This document shows positions 33,946 through 41,577 of a DNA stretch of 64,000 nucleotides, in pieces. A program made the translations under genes and the position numbers. The notes beneath the pieces were generated by a model that saw only the letters and a list, made by a program, of their open reading frames with translations, did not search any database and was not told where the DNA came from. The stretch spans positions 1-64,000 of the forward strand of contig DASRVZ010000082.1 of the NCBI GenBank assembly GCA_035654835.1. The letters are read 5' to 3'. This DNA is from UBA4719 sp035654835 (GTDB lineage Bacteria; Actinomycetota; Actinomycetes; Actinomycetales; Dermatophilaceae). Each line of letters opens with the position of its first letter. Positions within the stretch are counted from its first letter, which is position 1.

Positions 33946-33946
33946 C

Positions 33947-34750
33947 TCAGACCCCTTCCTGGGGTTCGTGTATCGGGCGGCGCACAATCGGAAGGCGGCG
34001 CAGCCAGAGCCAGATGCCATGCATCCGGATCATGGCTGAGATCTGTTGCGGCATCAAGGGTTTGCGGACGATCTGACCCATCACCGCCATCCGCGTCGCT
34101 GGCTTCGGGCGGCCGCGAAAGGTCGCAGTGAACGCCACCTTCCCCTCCCTGCGCAGGATGACCGTGCTGGACACGACCGCTGGCGAGAGTCCGAACCGCA
34201 TTTCGTAGCGGCCGCTCACGTCGAAGAAAGGCGACACGTACAGCGACTTGTCCGCGGTGGCAACCCCGGATGCGTCGGGGGGCAGGAGGTAGACGTGCCT
34301 CTCGCCATACGTGTTGTGGACCTCGGCCACGATGCAGGCCAAAGAGTTGTTCGCCTCGAAGCACCAAAAGACCGACAACGGGTCGAACACATGGCCCAGG
34401 ACTCGGGCGTTGGCGAGCATGACGATCCGGCTCGACTCACCGAGGCTGATGCCGTTCAGGGAGAGGCAGCGCTCGACATTCGCCTTTATCGACAGGTCGG
34501 GGTCGCCGAGATGGTCACCCGCGCTGAAGCTGGCGAATGGCTTGAGGTACCAAGGCATTTCGGGCAGGGCGTCCAGGTCGACCAGCCACTGGTAGACGCC
34601 GTGACGGAACGCGTGGCGCACCGGTCCGCCTCGGTGGTGCGCGACGTGTCCGGCCACGAGCGCCGGAAGGACGGGCAGCGTCGGCACGGTGCGCTGGCTG
34701 GCCCGCCGGGCTGTTGTCGGCGGGGCGCTTGTCAGCGGGGCGGTGGTCAC
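33947..34750 (-). CDS. DUF1365 protein
   Basis: 267 aa. Contains the family blocks HHRGGPVRHAFRHGVYQWLV, ANARVLGHVFDPLSVFWCFE, VAEVHNTYGERHVYLL and KSLYVSPFFDVSGRYEMRF. The biochemical role is not established; the gene is nearly always next to a flavin oxidoreductase and a Cfa-like gene. The GTG at 34750 overlaps the oxidoreductase stop (GTGA). The ORF extension upstream is a shadow. Confidence 0.88.
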   Translation of the reverse strand: MTTAPLTSAPPTTARRASQRTVPTLPVLPALVAGHVAHHRGGPVRHAFRHGVYQWLVDLDALPEMPWYLKPFASFSAGDHLGDPDLSIKANVERCLSLNGISLGESSRIVMLANARVLGHVFDPLSVFWCFEANNSLACIVAEVHNTYGERHVYLLPPDASGVATADKSLYVSPFFDVSGRYEMRFGLSPAVVSSTVILRREGKVAFTATFRGRPKPATRMAVMGQIVRKPLMPQQISAMIRMHGIWLWLRRLPIVRRPIHEPQEGV

Positions 34751-36072
34751 CAGGTCACCCCGAAGTGCCGGGCCGCCTCGACGCCGGAGCGACACCCGTC
34801 CTCGTGGAAGCCCCAGCCGTGGTACGCGCCGGCATACACGGTCCGGTCCGTGGCAAGAGCAGCCAGGTGAGACTGTGCGGCGACCGACTCCGGCGTGAAG
34901 ATCGGGTGCTCGTAGTCCATGACGGAGAGAACGCTGTCGGGATCGAGGTGTTCCCGCGCGTTGAGTGTGACGAGGTACTCCTGCGGGGAGGTGTGTCCCT
35001 GCAGGCGGTTCATCCAGTACGTCACGACGGTTGGCTCGTCCCGGAGCGCGCATGAGGACATGCGGTAGTTCCAGCTGGCCCGTGCCTCCGTGGCATCCGG
35101 CAGGACCGAGGCGTCGGTGTGCAGGACGGTCTCGTTGCGCGAGTAGCCGAACGCCTTGAGGGTCTGCACCTCCTGGTCGCTGGGATCGGTCAGCAGCCCA
35201 AGGGCCTGATCCGCGTGGGTCGCGATGACAACCCGGTCGAACAGGGTGACGGCTCCGGTGACGGTACGAATCTCGACACCGTCGGGCCGGCGGGTGACGT
35301 CGGTGACGGCCGCCGACCTGCGCACGTCCGGCAGCTTGGCGGCGAGGCGCTCGACATAGGTGCGTGAGCCGCCGGCGACGGTGTACCACTGCGGCGACCC
35401 GGTGACGCGCAGCATCCCGTGGTGGTCCAGGAACCGGAAGAGGTACCTCGCCGGGTACTGCAGGGCGACCTCTCGACCCGAGGACCACACGCAGGACACG
35501 ACCGGCACCGCATAGTGGGCGATGAAGTGCTCGGTGAAGCCCTCACGTTCCAGGAACTCGCCGTATGTCGTGAGGTCACCCTGGTCATCCATGTCACTCT
35601 CGTGGACGTCCTCAGCAGACTTCAGAAAGGCCGTCGCTCGGCGATGGAAACGCTTGACCTGCAACAACATTCGCAAGAACTGAGGGTCGAGCAGGCGGCG
35701 TGGCTGGGCCAGCATCCCACGCAGGCCCCGCCCCCCGGCATACTCCAGGCCGCAGTCCTCGCACCGGACGCTCATGCTCATCTCGGTGGGTCGCACCTCG
35801 ACCTCGAGCTCGGCGAAGAGCTTGCGCAGCCATGGGTACGTCCGGTCGTTGTGGACGATGAACCCGCTGTCCACGGCGTGCTCGCTGCCGTCGGAGGCGG
35901 TGAGATCGTGGGTGTGGGCGTGACCGCCGAGGCGGTTGTCGGCCTCGAACAGGGTCACGTCGTGCGTGCGGTTCAACAGGTAGGCAGCGGTGAGGCCCGA
36001 GACGCCGGAGCCGATGACGGCCACGGAGGGTCGGGGGGACGCCGTGGCGGGCGTCTCGTTCGCTGGCTTCAT
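34747..36072 (-). CDS. FAD-dependent amine-oxidase-like oxidoreductase
   Basis: 441 aa. N-terminal FAD-binding motif VAVIGSGVSGLTAAYLLNRT, then FEADNRLGGHAHTH and DSGFIVHNDRTYPWL. A CxxC-type site (VRCEDCGLEYAG) and the C-terminal FAD motif VYAGAYHGWGFHEDGCRSGV are also present. Homologues (including UfaD) sit with DUF1365 and Cfa genes and are thought to desaturate methylated fatty acids. First gene of a nine-gene leftward operon; AAAGGAG precedes the ATG. LitR repeats overlap its transcription start. Confidence 0.9.
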   Translation of the reverse strand: MKPANETPATASPRPSVAVIGSGVSGLTAAYLLNRTHDVTLFEADNRLGGHAHTHDLTASDGSEHAVDSGFIVHNDRTYPWLRKLFAELEVEVRPTEMSMSVRCEDCGLEYAGGRGLRGMLAQPRRLLDPQFLRMLLQVKRFHRRATAFLKSAEDVHESDMDDQGDLTTYGEFLEREGFTEHFIAHYAVPVVSCVWSSGREVALQYPARYLFRFLDHHGMLRVTGSPQWYTVAGGSRTYVERLAAKLPDVRRSAAVTDVTRRPDGVEIRTVTGAVTLFDRVVIATHADQALGLLTDPSDQEVQTLKAFGYSRNETVLHTDASVLPDATEARASWNYRMSSCALRDEPTVVTYWMNRLQGHTSPQEYLVTLNAREHLDPDSVLSVMDYEHPIFTPESVAAQSHLAALATDRTVYAGAYHGWGFHEDGCRSGVEAARHFGVTW

Positions 36073-36082
36073 CTCGTCTCCT

Positions 36083-36104
36083 TTGTCTAAGGTCTGTCTA
36101 AGGA
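36083..36104. promoter_or_regulatory. LitR/CarH-type operator array 1 (two 11-bp direct repeats)
   Basis: TTGTCTAAGGT (36083-36093) and CTGTCTAAGGA (36094-36104) are direct repeats with an 11-bp period, sharing TGTCTAAGG. Direct repeats spaced by one helical turn are the known architecture of CarH/LitR tetramer operators. They cover the predicted start of the leftward transcript. Confidence 0.75.
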
Positions 36105-36105
36105 G

Positions 36106-36134
36106 ACGCTACGGATGGTCTTAAGGGTTGTCAA
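36106..36134 (-). promoter_or_regulatory. Promoter of the leftward lipid-modification operon
   Basis: On the minus strand TTGACA (36134-36129) and TAGCGT (36111-36106) are separated by exactly 17 bp. The start would be near 36099, inside operator array 1. Confidence 0.75.
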
Positions 36135-36149
36135 GAGTCCGTCAAATGT
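36117..36149. promoter_or_regulatory. LitR/CarH-type operator array 2 (three 11-bp direct repeats)
   Basis: GGTCTTAAGGG, TTGTCAAGAGT and CCGTCAAATGT follow one another with an 11-bp period and share the core GTC(T/A)(T/A)A. They cover the region between the shared -35 elements and the litR -10. Confidence 0.65.
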
Positions 36150-36158
36150 TGGTAGAAT
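36128..36158 (+). promoter_or_regulatory. litR promoter, probable leaderless transcript
   Basis: TTGTCA (36128-36133) and TAGAAT (36153-36158) with a 19-bp spacer. TAGAAT ends 7 bp before the litR ATG and there is no ribosome site, so transcription probably starts at or next to the A of the ATG. The -35 overlaps the -35 of the opposing promoter. Confidence 0.65.
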
Positions 36159-36165
36159 ATTCGAC

Positions 36166-37074
36166 ATGAACCACGAGAACGAAGCGGGCGTGCTGAGGAT
36201 CGGTGAGCTGAGCCGTCGGGTCGGCGTCAGCGAGCATGTGCTGCGGGCCTGGGAGAGCCGCTACGGGCTGCTCAGCCCGGCCCGATCCAATGGTGGTTTC
36301 CGGCTGTACTCCGAGGACGACGAGAACCGGGTGCGTCGCATGCAGGCCCATCTCGCCGATGGTCTGGCAGCCGCGCAGGCTGCGAGCGCCGCCATCGCCG
36401 ATGACCAACCCGGCAGCATCTCCCATCGCGCCCGGGCCGTCATCGACGCGGCTCCCCAGGCAGACCTGGCCGAGCGCGCCACCTCGCTGAGGCAATCGCT
36501 GGACGAGATGGACGAACCCGCGGCCCAGGCAGTGCTGGATCGACTGTTCACCGACTTCACCGTGGAGACGGTGTTCCGGGACGTGCTGATGCCCTATCTG
36601 CACGAGCTGGGTGCTCGGTGGGCGCAGGGCGCGGTCAGCGTGGGTCAGGAGCACTTCGCCAGTCACGTGGTCCGGGGGCGCCTGACGGGTCTGGCCCGCG
36701 GATGGGGAAACGGCCGTGGACCGCAGGCGCTACTGGCCTGCCCGCCCGATGAGTCGCACGACCTGGCCCTGCTCGTGTTCGGGATCGTCCTCAACCGGAG
36801 GGGCTGGCGGGTTCGGTATCTCGGGGCGAGCACGCCGTTGCCGGACATGATCCGGGTGACCGCACAGACCCGTCCGAGCCTTGTTGTCCTGGCCGCGACG
36901 ACGCCGGAGCGCTTTGCGGCAGTGCTGCCGGAGCTCTCGACGCTGGCCGAGATGGCGCCTCTTGTCCTGGCCGGTGCGGGTGCTACTACGGAGCTCGCCC
37001 AAAGCGTGGGTGCGCGCGTGCTGAGCGGGGACCCGGTGACCGCGGCCGAGAATCTCGTGGGTTCCCTGAGTTGA
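36166..37074 (+). CDS. litR: LitR/CarH-type B12-binding MerR-family photoreceptor repressor
   Basis: 302 aa. N-terminal MerR HTH (RIGELSRRVGVSEHVLRAWE SRYGLL), a helical B12-capping domain with the light-sensing Wx9EH motif (Trp152, Glu162, His163), and a cobalamin-binding domain with the ExH site (Glu196, His198 in CPPDESHD). In the dark AdoB12-bound tetramers repress; light breaks the Co-C bond and releases DNA. Neighbours (photolyase, Cfa-like, DUF1365) match known LitR regulons. ATG at 36166 chosen because TAGAAT lies 7 bp upstream. Confidence 0.92.
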   Translation: MNHENEAGVLRIGELSRRVGVSEHVLRAWESRYGLLSPARSNGGFRLYSEDDENRVRRMQAHLADGLAAAQAASAAIADDQPGSISHRARAVIDAAPQADLAERATSLRQSLDEMDEPAAQAVLDRLFTDFTVETVFRDVLMPYLHELGARWAQGAVSVGQEHFASHVVRGRLTGLARGWGNGRGPQALLACPPDESHDLALLVFGIVLNRRGWRVRYLGASTPLPDMIRVTAQTRPSLVVLAATTPERFAAVLPELSTLAEMAPLVLAGAGATTELAQSVGARVLSGDPVTAAENLVGSLS

Positions 37075-38474
37075 CCAGCGTGATGTGGTTCAGGCGCGAC
37101 CTCCGCCTTGCCGACAACCCTGCGCTGCTCGCGGCGGTCTCGGACTCCACAAACGCCGGCGCCGACCCTGCAGCGGACAAGCAGGTCGTTCCCCTCTTCG
37201 TGCTCGACCCCGCGTTGACCCACCCGTCCGGCCCGGCACGAAGCGCGTACCTGGCGGCGAGCCTGACCGATCTGGGGTCACGGATCGGCGGGCTGCAGCT
37301 GCGTCGTGGCGATCCGGTCGAGGAGGTCGTCGCCGTCGCCCGTGCCGCATCCGCGACCACGGTGCACATCGCCGAGGACTTCGGCCCACGCGGGCGCCGG
37401 CGCGACCTGGACGTGGAGCTGGCGCTCGCGCACCACGGCATCCGGCTGGTACGGACGGGGTCTCCGTATGCCGTGTCGCCGGGTCGGGTCCTCACCAAGA
37501 CCGGTGATCCCTACCAGGTGTTCACGCCGTACTCACGAGCCTGGCGAGACCGCGGCTGGTCGCAGCCACCGATGCCGCCCAGCGCGGTCCGGTGGGTGCG
37601 TCCCCTTGAGAGCCACCACCTCGTCGACGTCCCTGCCCCGGCTGGCCTTCGGCTACCTGCCGCGGGGGAGCTGGCTGCGCACCGACGCTGGCACGAGTTC
37701 CTCGAACACCGGCTCCACGACTACGCGGACGCCCGTGACCGCCCTGATCTTGACGGGACGTCCAGGATGTCGGTGCACCTGAAATGGGGCGAGATCCATC
37801 CCCGCACGATGCTGGCCGACCTGGCCCGGCACCCCAGCGCAAGCGGTGCGTTGTACAGCACCCAGCTGGCCTGGCGCGAGTTCTACGCGGATGTGCTGTG
37901 GCGGAGTCCGGGCTCCGCTCGTGCGTACCTCAGGGCGGAGTTCGCCGCAATGGAGTACGACGAACCGGGCAGCCGCTTCGTGGCGTGGCGCGACGGGCTC
38001 ACCGGCTATCCGATCGTGGATGCCGGCATGCGCCAGCTACGGTCCGAGGGCTGGATGCACAACCGGGTCCGAATGATTGCAGCCAGCTTCCTGGTCAAGG
38101 ATCTGCACATCGAGTGGCGCCACGGTGCCCGGCACTTCATGACCTGGCTGGTCGACGCCGACCTCGCCTCCAACCAGCACGGATGGCAGTGGACGGCCGG
38201 CAGCGGCACGGACGCGGCGCCATACTTCCGGATCTTCAACCCCACCATCCAGGGCAGGAGGTTCGACCCTCATGGCGACTACGTCCGCAGGTACGTGCCC
38301 GAGCTTCGCCATGTGGACGCGACGTCGATCCACGAACCCTGGACCCTCAATGGCGGACCACCACATGGCTACCCCACACCGATCGTCGACCATGCCCAGG
38401 AGCGTCGGGAGTCGTTGCGACGTCTCGAGATGCTGACGTCTCGAGATGCTGCGGAAGGCGTGACACCACAGTGA
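37071..38474 (+). CDS. phrB: Deoxyribodipyrimidine photolyase (class I, CPD type)
   Basis: 467 aa. MWFRRDLRLADNPAL opens the N-terminal photolyase domain; the FAD domain shows LAWREFYADVLW, GLTGYPIVDAGMRQLRSEGW MHNR and ASNQHGWQWTAGSGTDAAPY FRIFNP, the standard class I signature. Repairs UV-induced cyclobutane dimers using blue light. The start is a TTG at 37071 overlapping the litR stop; a GTG at 37080 and an ATG at 37083 are alternatives but would trim the first strand. Confidence 0.93.
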   Translation: MTSVMWFRRDLRLADNPALLAAVSDSTNAGADPAADKQVVPLFVLDPALTHPSGPARSAYLAASLTDLGSRIGGLQLRRGDPVEEVVAVARAASATTVHIAEDFGPRGRRRDLDVELALAHHGIRLVRTGSPYAVSPGRVLTKTGDPYQVFTPYSRAWRDRGWSQPPMPPSAVRWVRPLESHHLVDVPAPAGLRLPAAGELAAHRRWHEFLEHRLHDYADARDRPDLDGTSRMSVHLKWGEIHPRTMLADLARHPSASGALYSTQLAWREFYADVLWRSPGSARAYLRAEFAAMEYDEPGSRFVAWRDGLTGYPIVDAGMRQLRSEGWMHNRVRMIAASFLVKDLHIEWRHGARHFMTWLVDADLASNQHGWQWTAGSGTDAAPYFRIFNPTIQGRRFDPHGDYVRRYVPELRHVDATSIHEPWTLNGGPPHGYPTPIVDHAQERRESLRRLEMLTSRDAAEGVTPQ

Positions 38475-38490
38475 ACCCCGGCGTCGAAGT

Positions 38491-38516
38491 GAACCGACGC
38501 GTCGCCCGGCTCGTAT
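38491..38516 (+). promoter_or_regulatory. Possible ECF-sigma promoter of the cupredoxin gene
   Basis: GAACC (38491-38495) and CGTAT (38512-38516) are 16 bp apart, the spacing and sequence style of ECF sigma promoters. Just upstream GTGAACC occurs a second time. Weak evidence by eye. Confidence 0.35.
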
Positions 38517-38547
38517 AAGGAGAAAGACAACGGATTGGAGGTCCCCG

Positions 38548-38994
38548 ATGGACACCTTCTCGCACGACCACACCTCGCGCACCTTTGGAGCTCGCCTCGT
38601 CGCCGCGGCCACGCTGGTTCTTCTGCTTGGCGCCTGCAGCAGCACGAGCACGGACAGCACCACCAACCCCCCGGCGGCCACCGGCGCCGCGGCCTCCCCC
38701 TCGGTCGCGCCCGTGGGCACGAGTGTCGGCGTGGTCGAGAACGAGTTCTCGATCACCCTCGACAAGGCGACCTTCACCCCAGGGGACTACACCTTCGCGA
38801 TCCAGAACCAGGGTTCGTTCCCACACAACCTGATCATCGAGGGCCCCGGCGTCGACTCCAAGAAATCGCCGACCCTGGGAGCAGGGGAGTCCGGTTCGCT
38901 CACCGTCGGCCTGCAGAAGGGGTCCTACGAGCTGACGTGCTCCGTGCCCGGCCACAAGGACAAGGGTATGGACATCAAGATCACGGTCGGGTGA
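38548..38994 (+). CDS. Plastocyanin-like cupredoxin lipoprotein
   Basis: 148 aa exported protein. Lipobox LLGAC gives lipidation at Cys30, followed by a Ser/Thr/Ala linker. The cupredoxin domain has a complete type 1 copper site: His93 (FPHNL), Cys131, His136 and Met141 (LTCSVPGHKDKGM). It likely carries electrons at the outer membrane face. It follows the photolyase but has its own leader and GGAGG-like site, so co-regulation is only possible. Confidence 0.9.
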   Translation: MDTFSHDHTSRTFGARLVAAATLVLLLGACSSTSTDSTTNPPAATGAAASPSVAPVGTSVGVVENEFSITLDKATFTPGDYTFAIQNQGSFPHNLIIEGPGVDSKKSPTLGAGESGSLTVGLQKGSYELTCSVPGHKDKGMDIKITVG

Positions 38995-39042
38995 CCTGGC
39001 TGCCCACCTGCAGCCGACCGGCGGTGTGGTGGGATCAGCCCC

Positions 39043-39615
39043 ATGAGTGAGATTCCCGCGGACCGGTCGCTTCAGGAGTTGCTCGACGCTGTGGCGGCCA
39101 GGACGACGGCGCCCGGTGGGGGTGTCGTGGCAGGGGTCGTGGCCGCGCTCGCAGGTGCCCTCGGCGGGATGTGCGCGCGGTTCACTGACGGTGACCAGAA
39201 CGGCCTCGTCCTGCAGGCCGACGAGCTGCGGGCCCGGGCGGCGTCCCTCGCGGCGTCCGATCCAGCCGCCTATGCGGACTACGCGCGGCTGCGACGGTCC
39301 GGACCTGCCGACGACGCCGCTGCTGCCCTGGACGAAACCATCAGGCTCCCGCTCGAGATGGCAGAGGTGGCTGCCGAGCTGGCTGAGCTCGCCCTCGGTC
39401 TGGCCCGCTCGGGCAACCCCAACCTCCGTGGAGACGCGGCCGTGGCTGTGCTCATGGGCGCTGCGGCAGCGAGAGCTGGTGCGGCACTCGTCTGCGAGAA
39501 CCTGACCGGCGCCGGTAGCGATCCCCGGCTCGCGCGTGCTGCAGCCATTGTCGCCTCAGTCGGTGCTGTCGAGCGAGAGGTTCTCCTGCTCTACCCGGCT
39601 CTTGCTGGTCCATGA
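39043..39615 (+). CDS. Formimidoyltetrahydrofolate cyclodeaminase-family protein
   Basis: 190 aa, all-helical. SLQELLDAVAARTTAPGGGV VAGVVAALAGALG is the FTCD C-domain/FchA signature (the TPxPGGGS loop appears as TTAPGGG), and the NLRGDAAVAVLMGAAAARAG block also fits. The family cyclises formimidoyl- or methenyl-THF. No other folate gene is near, so the substrate is uncertain. Confidence 0.82.
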   Translation: MSEIPADRSLQELLDAVAARTTAPGGGVVAGVVAALAGALGGMCARFTDGDQNGLVLQADELRARAASLAASDPAAYADYARLRRSGPADDAAAALDETIRLPLEMAEVAAELAELALGLARSGNPNLRGDAAVAVLMGAAAARAGAALVCENLTGAGSDPRLARAAAIVASVGAVEREVLLLYPALAGP

Positions 39616-39681
39616 TCCAACGGCGCCACGATTGACCGGCACCGCGATCAGTTCCGGCGAGCGACGACGATGACGGGATCC

Positions 39682-40287
39682 TCAGCCGACGAGCGCGCGA
39701 ACGACGGCAGGCATTGACCCAACCGCCTGTTGTGCCATGGTGACGAACACCTCGTCCTCGCGCCGGAACGGGTCGACGATGTCGGCTTGCCCGAGCTCCA
39801 GCGGTGGGTTGAGGCCGCGTCTCGCTGCGGCCTGTTCGGTGACCTGGCGGACCCACGCCCGCGAGTCATCTTGCGCGACTGAGTCACCTTGCGGGACAAG
39901 GGTATTGAGCCCGTCGACCCCACCCACGAGGTCGGCGAAGTCGCGGAAGGTGAACACCCGGCGCAGGGCCTTGGGGTACATCACCGCCACCTTGCCGCGG
40001 TGATCGCGGGTAGCAGTGAGTATCAGATCGGACTCGGCGACGAGGTCCGGAGTGAGATCTCTCGCCCTGAATCCTGTGGGGTCGCCGCCGTTTGCCAGCA
40101 GCTGTGCAGCGGCCCGCTCGTCCATGGCCGATCCGGTGACGGCGCCGGTGCCGGCGCTGTGCACGAGGATGCGAGGTGAAGAGCTTGCCCGATGCTCGTC
40201 CAGCTGACGCTGCAGAAGTCGCTCGATGAACGGTGAACGGCAGACGTTGCCGGTGCACACGATCAGGATCCGTGCTTCGTCGCCCAT
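39682..40287 (-). CDS. Low-molecular-weight protein tyrosine phosphatase family
   Basis: 201 aa. P-loop VCTGNVCRSPF near the N-terminus contains the nucleophile Cys and Arg; the acid loop appears as IVDPFRRED near residue 170. It is longer than the usual 150-160 aa LMW-PTP, with a mid-region VFTFRDFADLVGGVDGLNTL seen in actinobacterial Wzb-like members. May dephosphorylate tyrosine kinases of capsule export or arsenate; no partner is linked. ATG at 40287 chosen; a GTG two codons upstream is possible. Confidence 0.85.
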   Translation of the reverse strand: MGDEARILIVCTGNVCRSPFIERLLQRQLDEHRASSSPRILVHSAGTGAVTGSAMDERAAAQLLANGGDPTGFRARDLTPDLVAESDLILTATRDHRGKVAVMYPKALRRVFTFRDFADLVGGVDGLNTLVPQGDSVAQDDSRAWVRQVTEQAAARRGLNPPLELGQADIVDPFRREDEVFVTMAQQAVGSMPAVVRALVG

Positions 40288-40427
40288 GATCACGATCCGG
40301 TCAGCCGGTGGCGATGAGCAGGCAGGTCAAAGAAGTCTTCACGCGCCGGATTCTAGCCGCTGGCGCGCTGGAGTCATGAGCCCGACGGGTCAGTGGCCGC
40401 GAGCGCAACCACTTCGGCGCACAGTGC

Positions 40428-40760
40428 CTAGGCGGCCCGACGCGCCGCTGCGGGGACATCCTTGAGTGGTGCTGGGGCAACTATGACCGGGTCGGACAGC
40501 TCGTCTTCGTGGAGCGCCCCTTCACCGCAGGTGGCGCAGCGATACACGGTGTGGTGGGCCCTGTAGTGGTGGCCGTGGATACCGCACGGGGTGACGACGT
40601 GGACGGGCTCGGTTGTCCGCTTGCCGCCAGCGATGAACTTGCCGATGCCGATGCCGATGATGATCACCACGCCCGTGGCTGCGGTGACAATCAGGAGCAA
40701 CCACAAGAAGGTCGACGCGACGGAGCCGGTCTGGTCACCCAACAAGCCAAGAACGTTCAT
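40428..40760 (-). CDS. Small membrane protein with a zinc-ribbon-like tail
   Basis: 110 aa. One strong membrane segment (TFLWLLLIVTAATGVVIIIG) and a cytoplasmic tail with CGIHGHHYRAHHTVYRCATC, where Cys and His pairs could bind zinc. Function unknown. An inverted repeat, GATACGT/ACGTATC, lies 40 bp upstream. Confidence 0.6.
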   Translation of the reverse strand: MNVLGLLGDQTGSVASTFLWLLLIVTAATGVVIIIGIGIGKFIAGGKRTTEPVHVVTPCGIHGHHYRAHHTVYRCATCGEGALHEDELSDPVIVAPAPLKDVPAAARRAA

Positions 40761-40799
40761 GCTGTGACCCCTGTCTTTTTGGGAGGCTGTCTTCGGATC

Positions 40800-40819
40800 G
40801 ATACGTCGATAAACGTATC
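40800..40819. promoter_or_regulatory. Inverted repeat upstream of the small membrane protein
   Basis: GATACGT-CGATAA-ACGTATC, perfect 7-bp arms. AT-rich relative to the surroundings; resembles a TetR/GntR-type operator. Confidence 0.55.
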
Positions 40820-40947
40820 CGAGAAGGTAAAGACTCGGTCAGCATTGGGTCATTTTCAGGCATTTCTACGACAATCCGCGCATCGCGCCTATAACGGCAC
40901 ATTGCTTCGCTGGTCCACGGATCAGCCCTGAGGTTCGCCTTCGAGCC

Positions 40948-41577
40948 TCAGCCCTGACCGTCCGCGTCCAGGTTGTCTCGAGCCCACATTGCCGCGCTGG
41001 TGCGGTCTGTCACGCCGATTCGGCGGAAGACATGGGTGACATGGACCTTGACCGTTCGTTCGCTGATGCCCAGTGTCCGGCCGATCTGCTTGTTCGCCAG
41101 CCCTTTGGCCACGAGCTGCAGGACCTGCAGCTCGCGGATGCTGAGGGTGTCCCTGATACGTGGTGTGGTCGATGGCAGCAGTGCTCGAGCCACCCGCGGG
41201 TCCAGGGGGGCATGCCCCAGCGCTGCCGACCGGATCGCCGCGAGCACCTCACGGCCGTCGCAGTCCTTGAGTAGGTAGCCGACAGCCCCTGCCGCCAGTG
41301 CGTCAGTCACCCGTTCCTGGTCGGCGAAGGAGGTCAGCACGACCACGCGGACCTGCGGAAGTGAGCCCAGTATCTGTCGAGTTGCCTCGACCCCGTCCAT
41401 CCCCGGCATGGACAGGTCCATCAACACCACATCCGGTTCGAGCTCGCCGGCCATGGTGACCGCCTGTTCACCGCCCCCGGCCTCACCGATGATCTCGAGG
41501 TCGTCGGTCGTCGCGATCAGGGTGACCAGCCCGGCTCGTACGAGCGGGTGGTCGTCGACCAGCAGGACGGTGGTCAC
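40948..41577 (-). CDS. NarL/FixJ-family response regulator
   Basis: 209 aa. Receiver domain with VLLVDDHPLVRAGLV, phospho-Asp in VVLMDLSMPGMDG, Thr in VVLTSFAD and Lys in GYLLKDCDG; LuxR HTH LSIRELQVLQLVAKGLANKQ IGRTLGISERTVKVHV. The GTG at 41577 overlaps the kinase stop. It partners the adjacent kinase. It lacks the DosR-type C-terminal features and its kinase has no GAF domains, so it is not called DosR. Confidence 0.9.
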   Translation of the reverse strand: MTTVLLVDDHPLVRAGLVTLIATTDDLEIIGEAGGGEQAVTMAGELEPDVVLMDLSMPGMDGVEATRQILGSLPQVRVVVLTSFADQERVTDALAAGAVGYLLKDCDGREVLAAIRSAALGHAPLDPRVARALLPSTTPRIRDTLSIRELQVLQLVAKGLANKQIGRTLGISERTVKVHVTHVFRRIGVTDRTSAAMWARDNLDADGQG

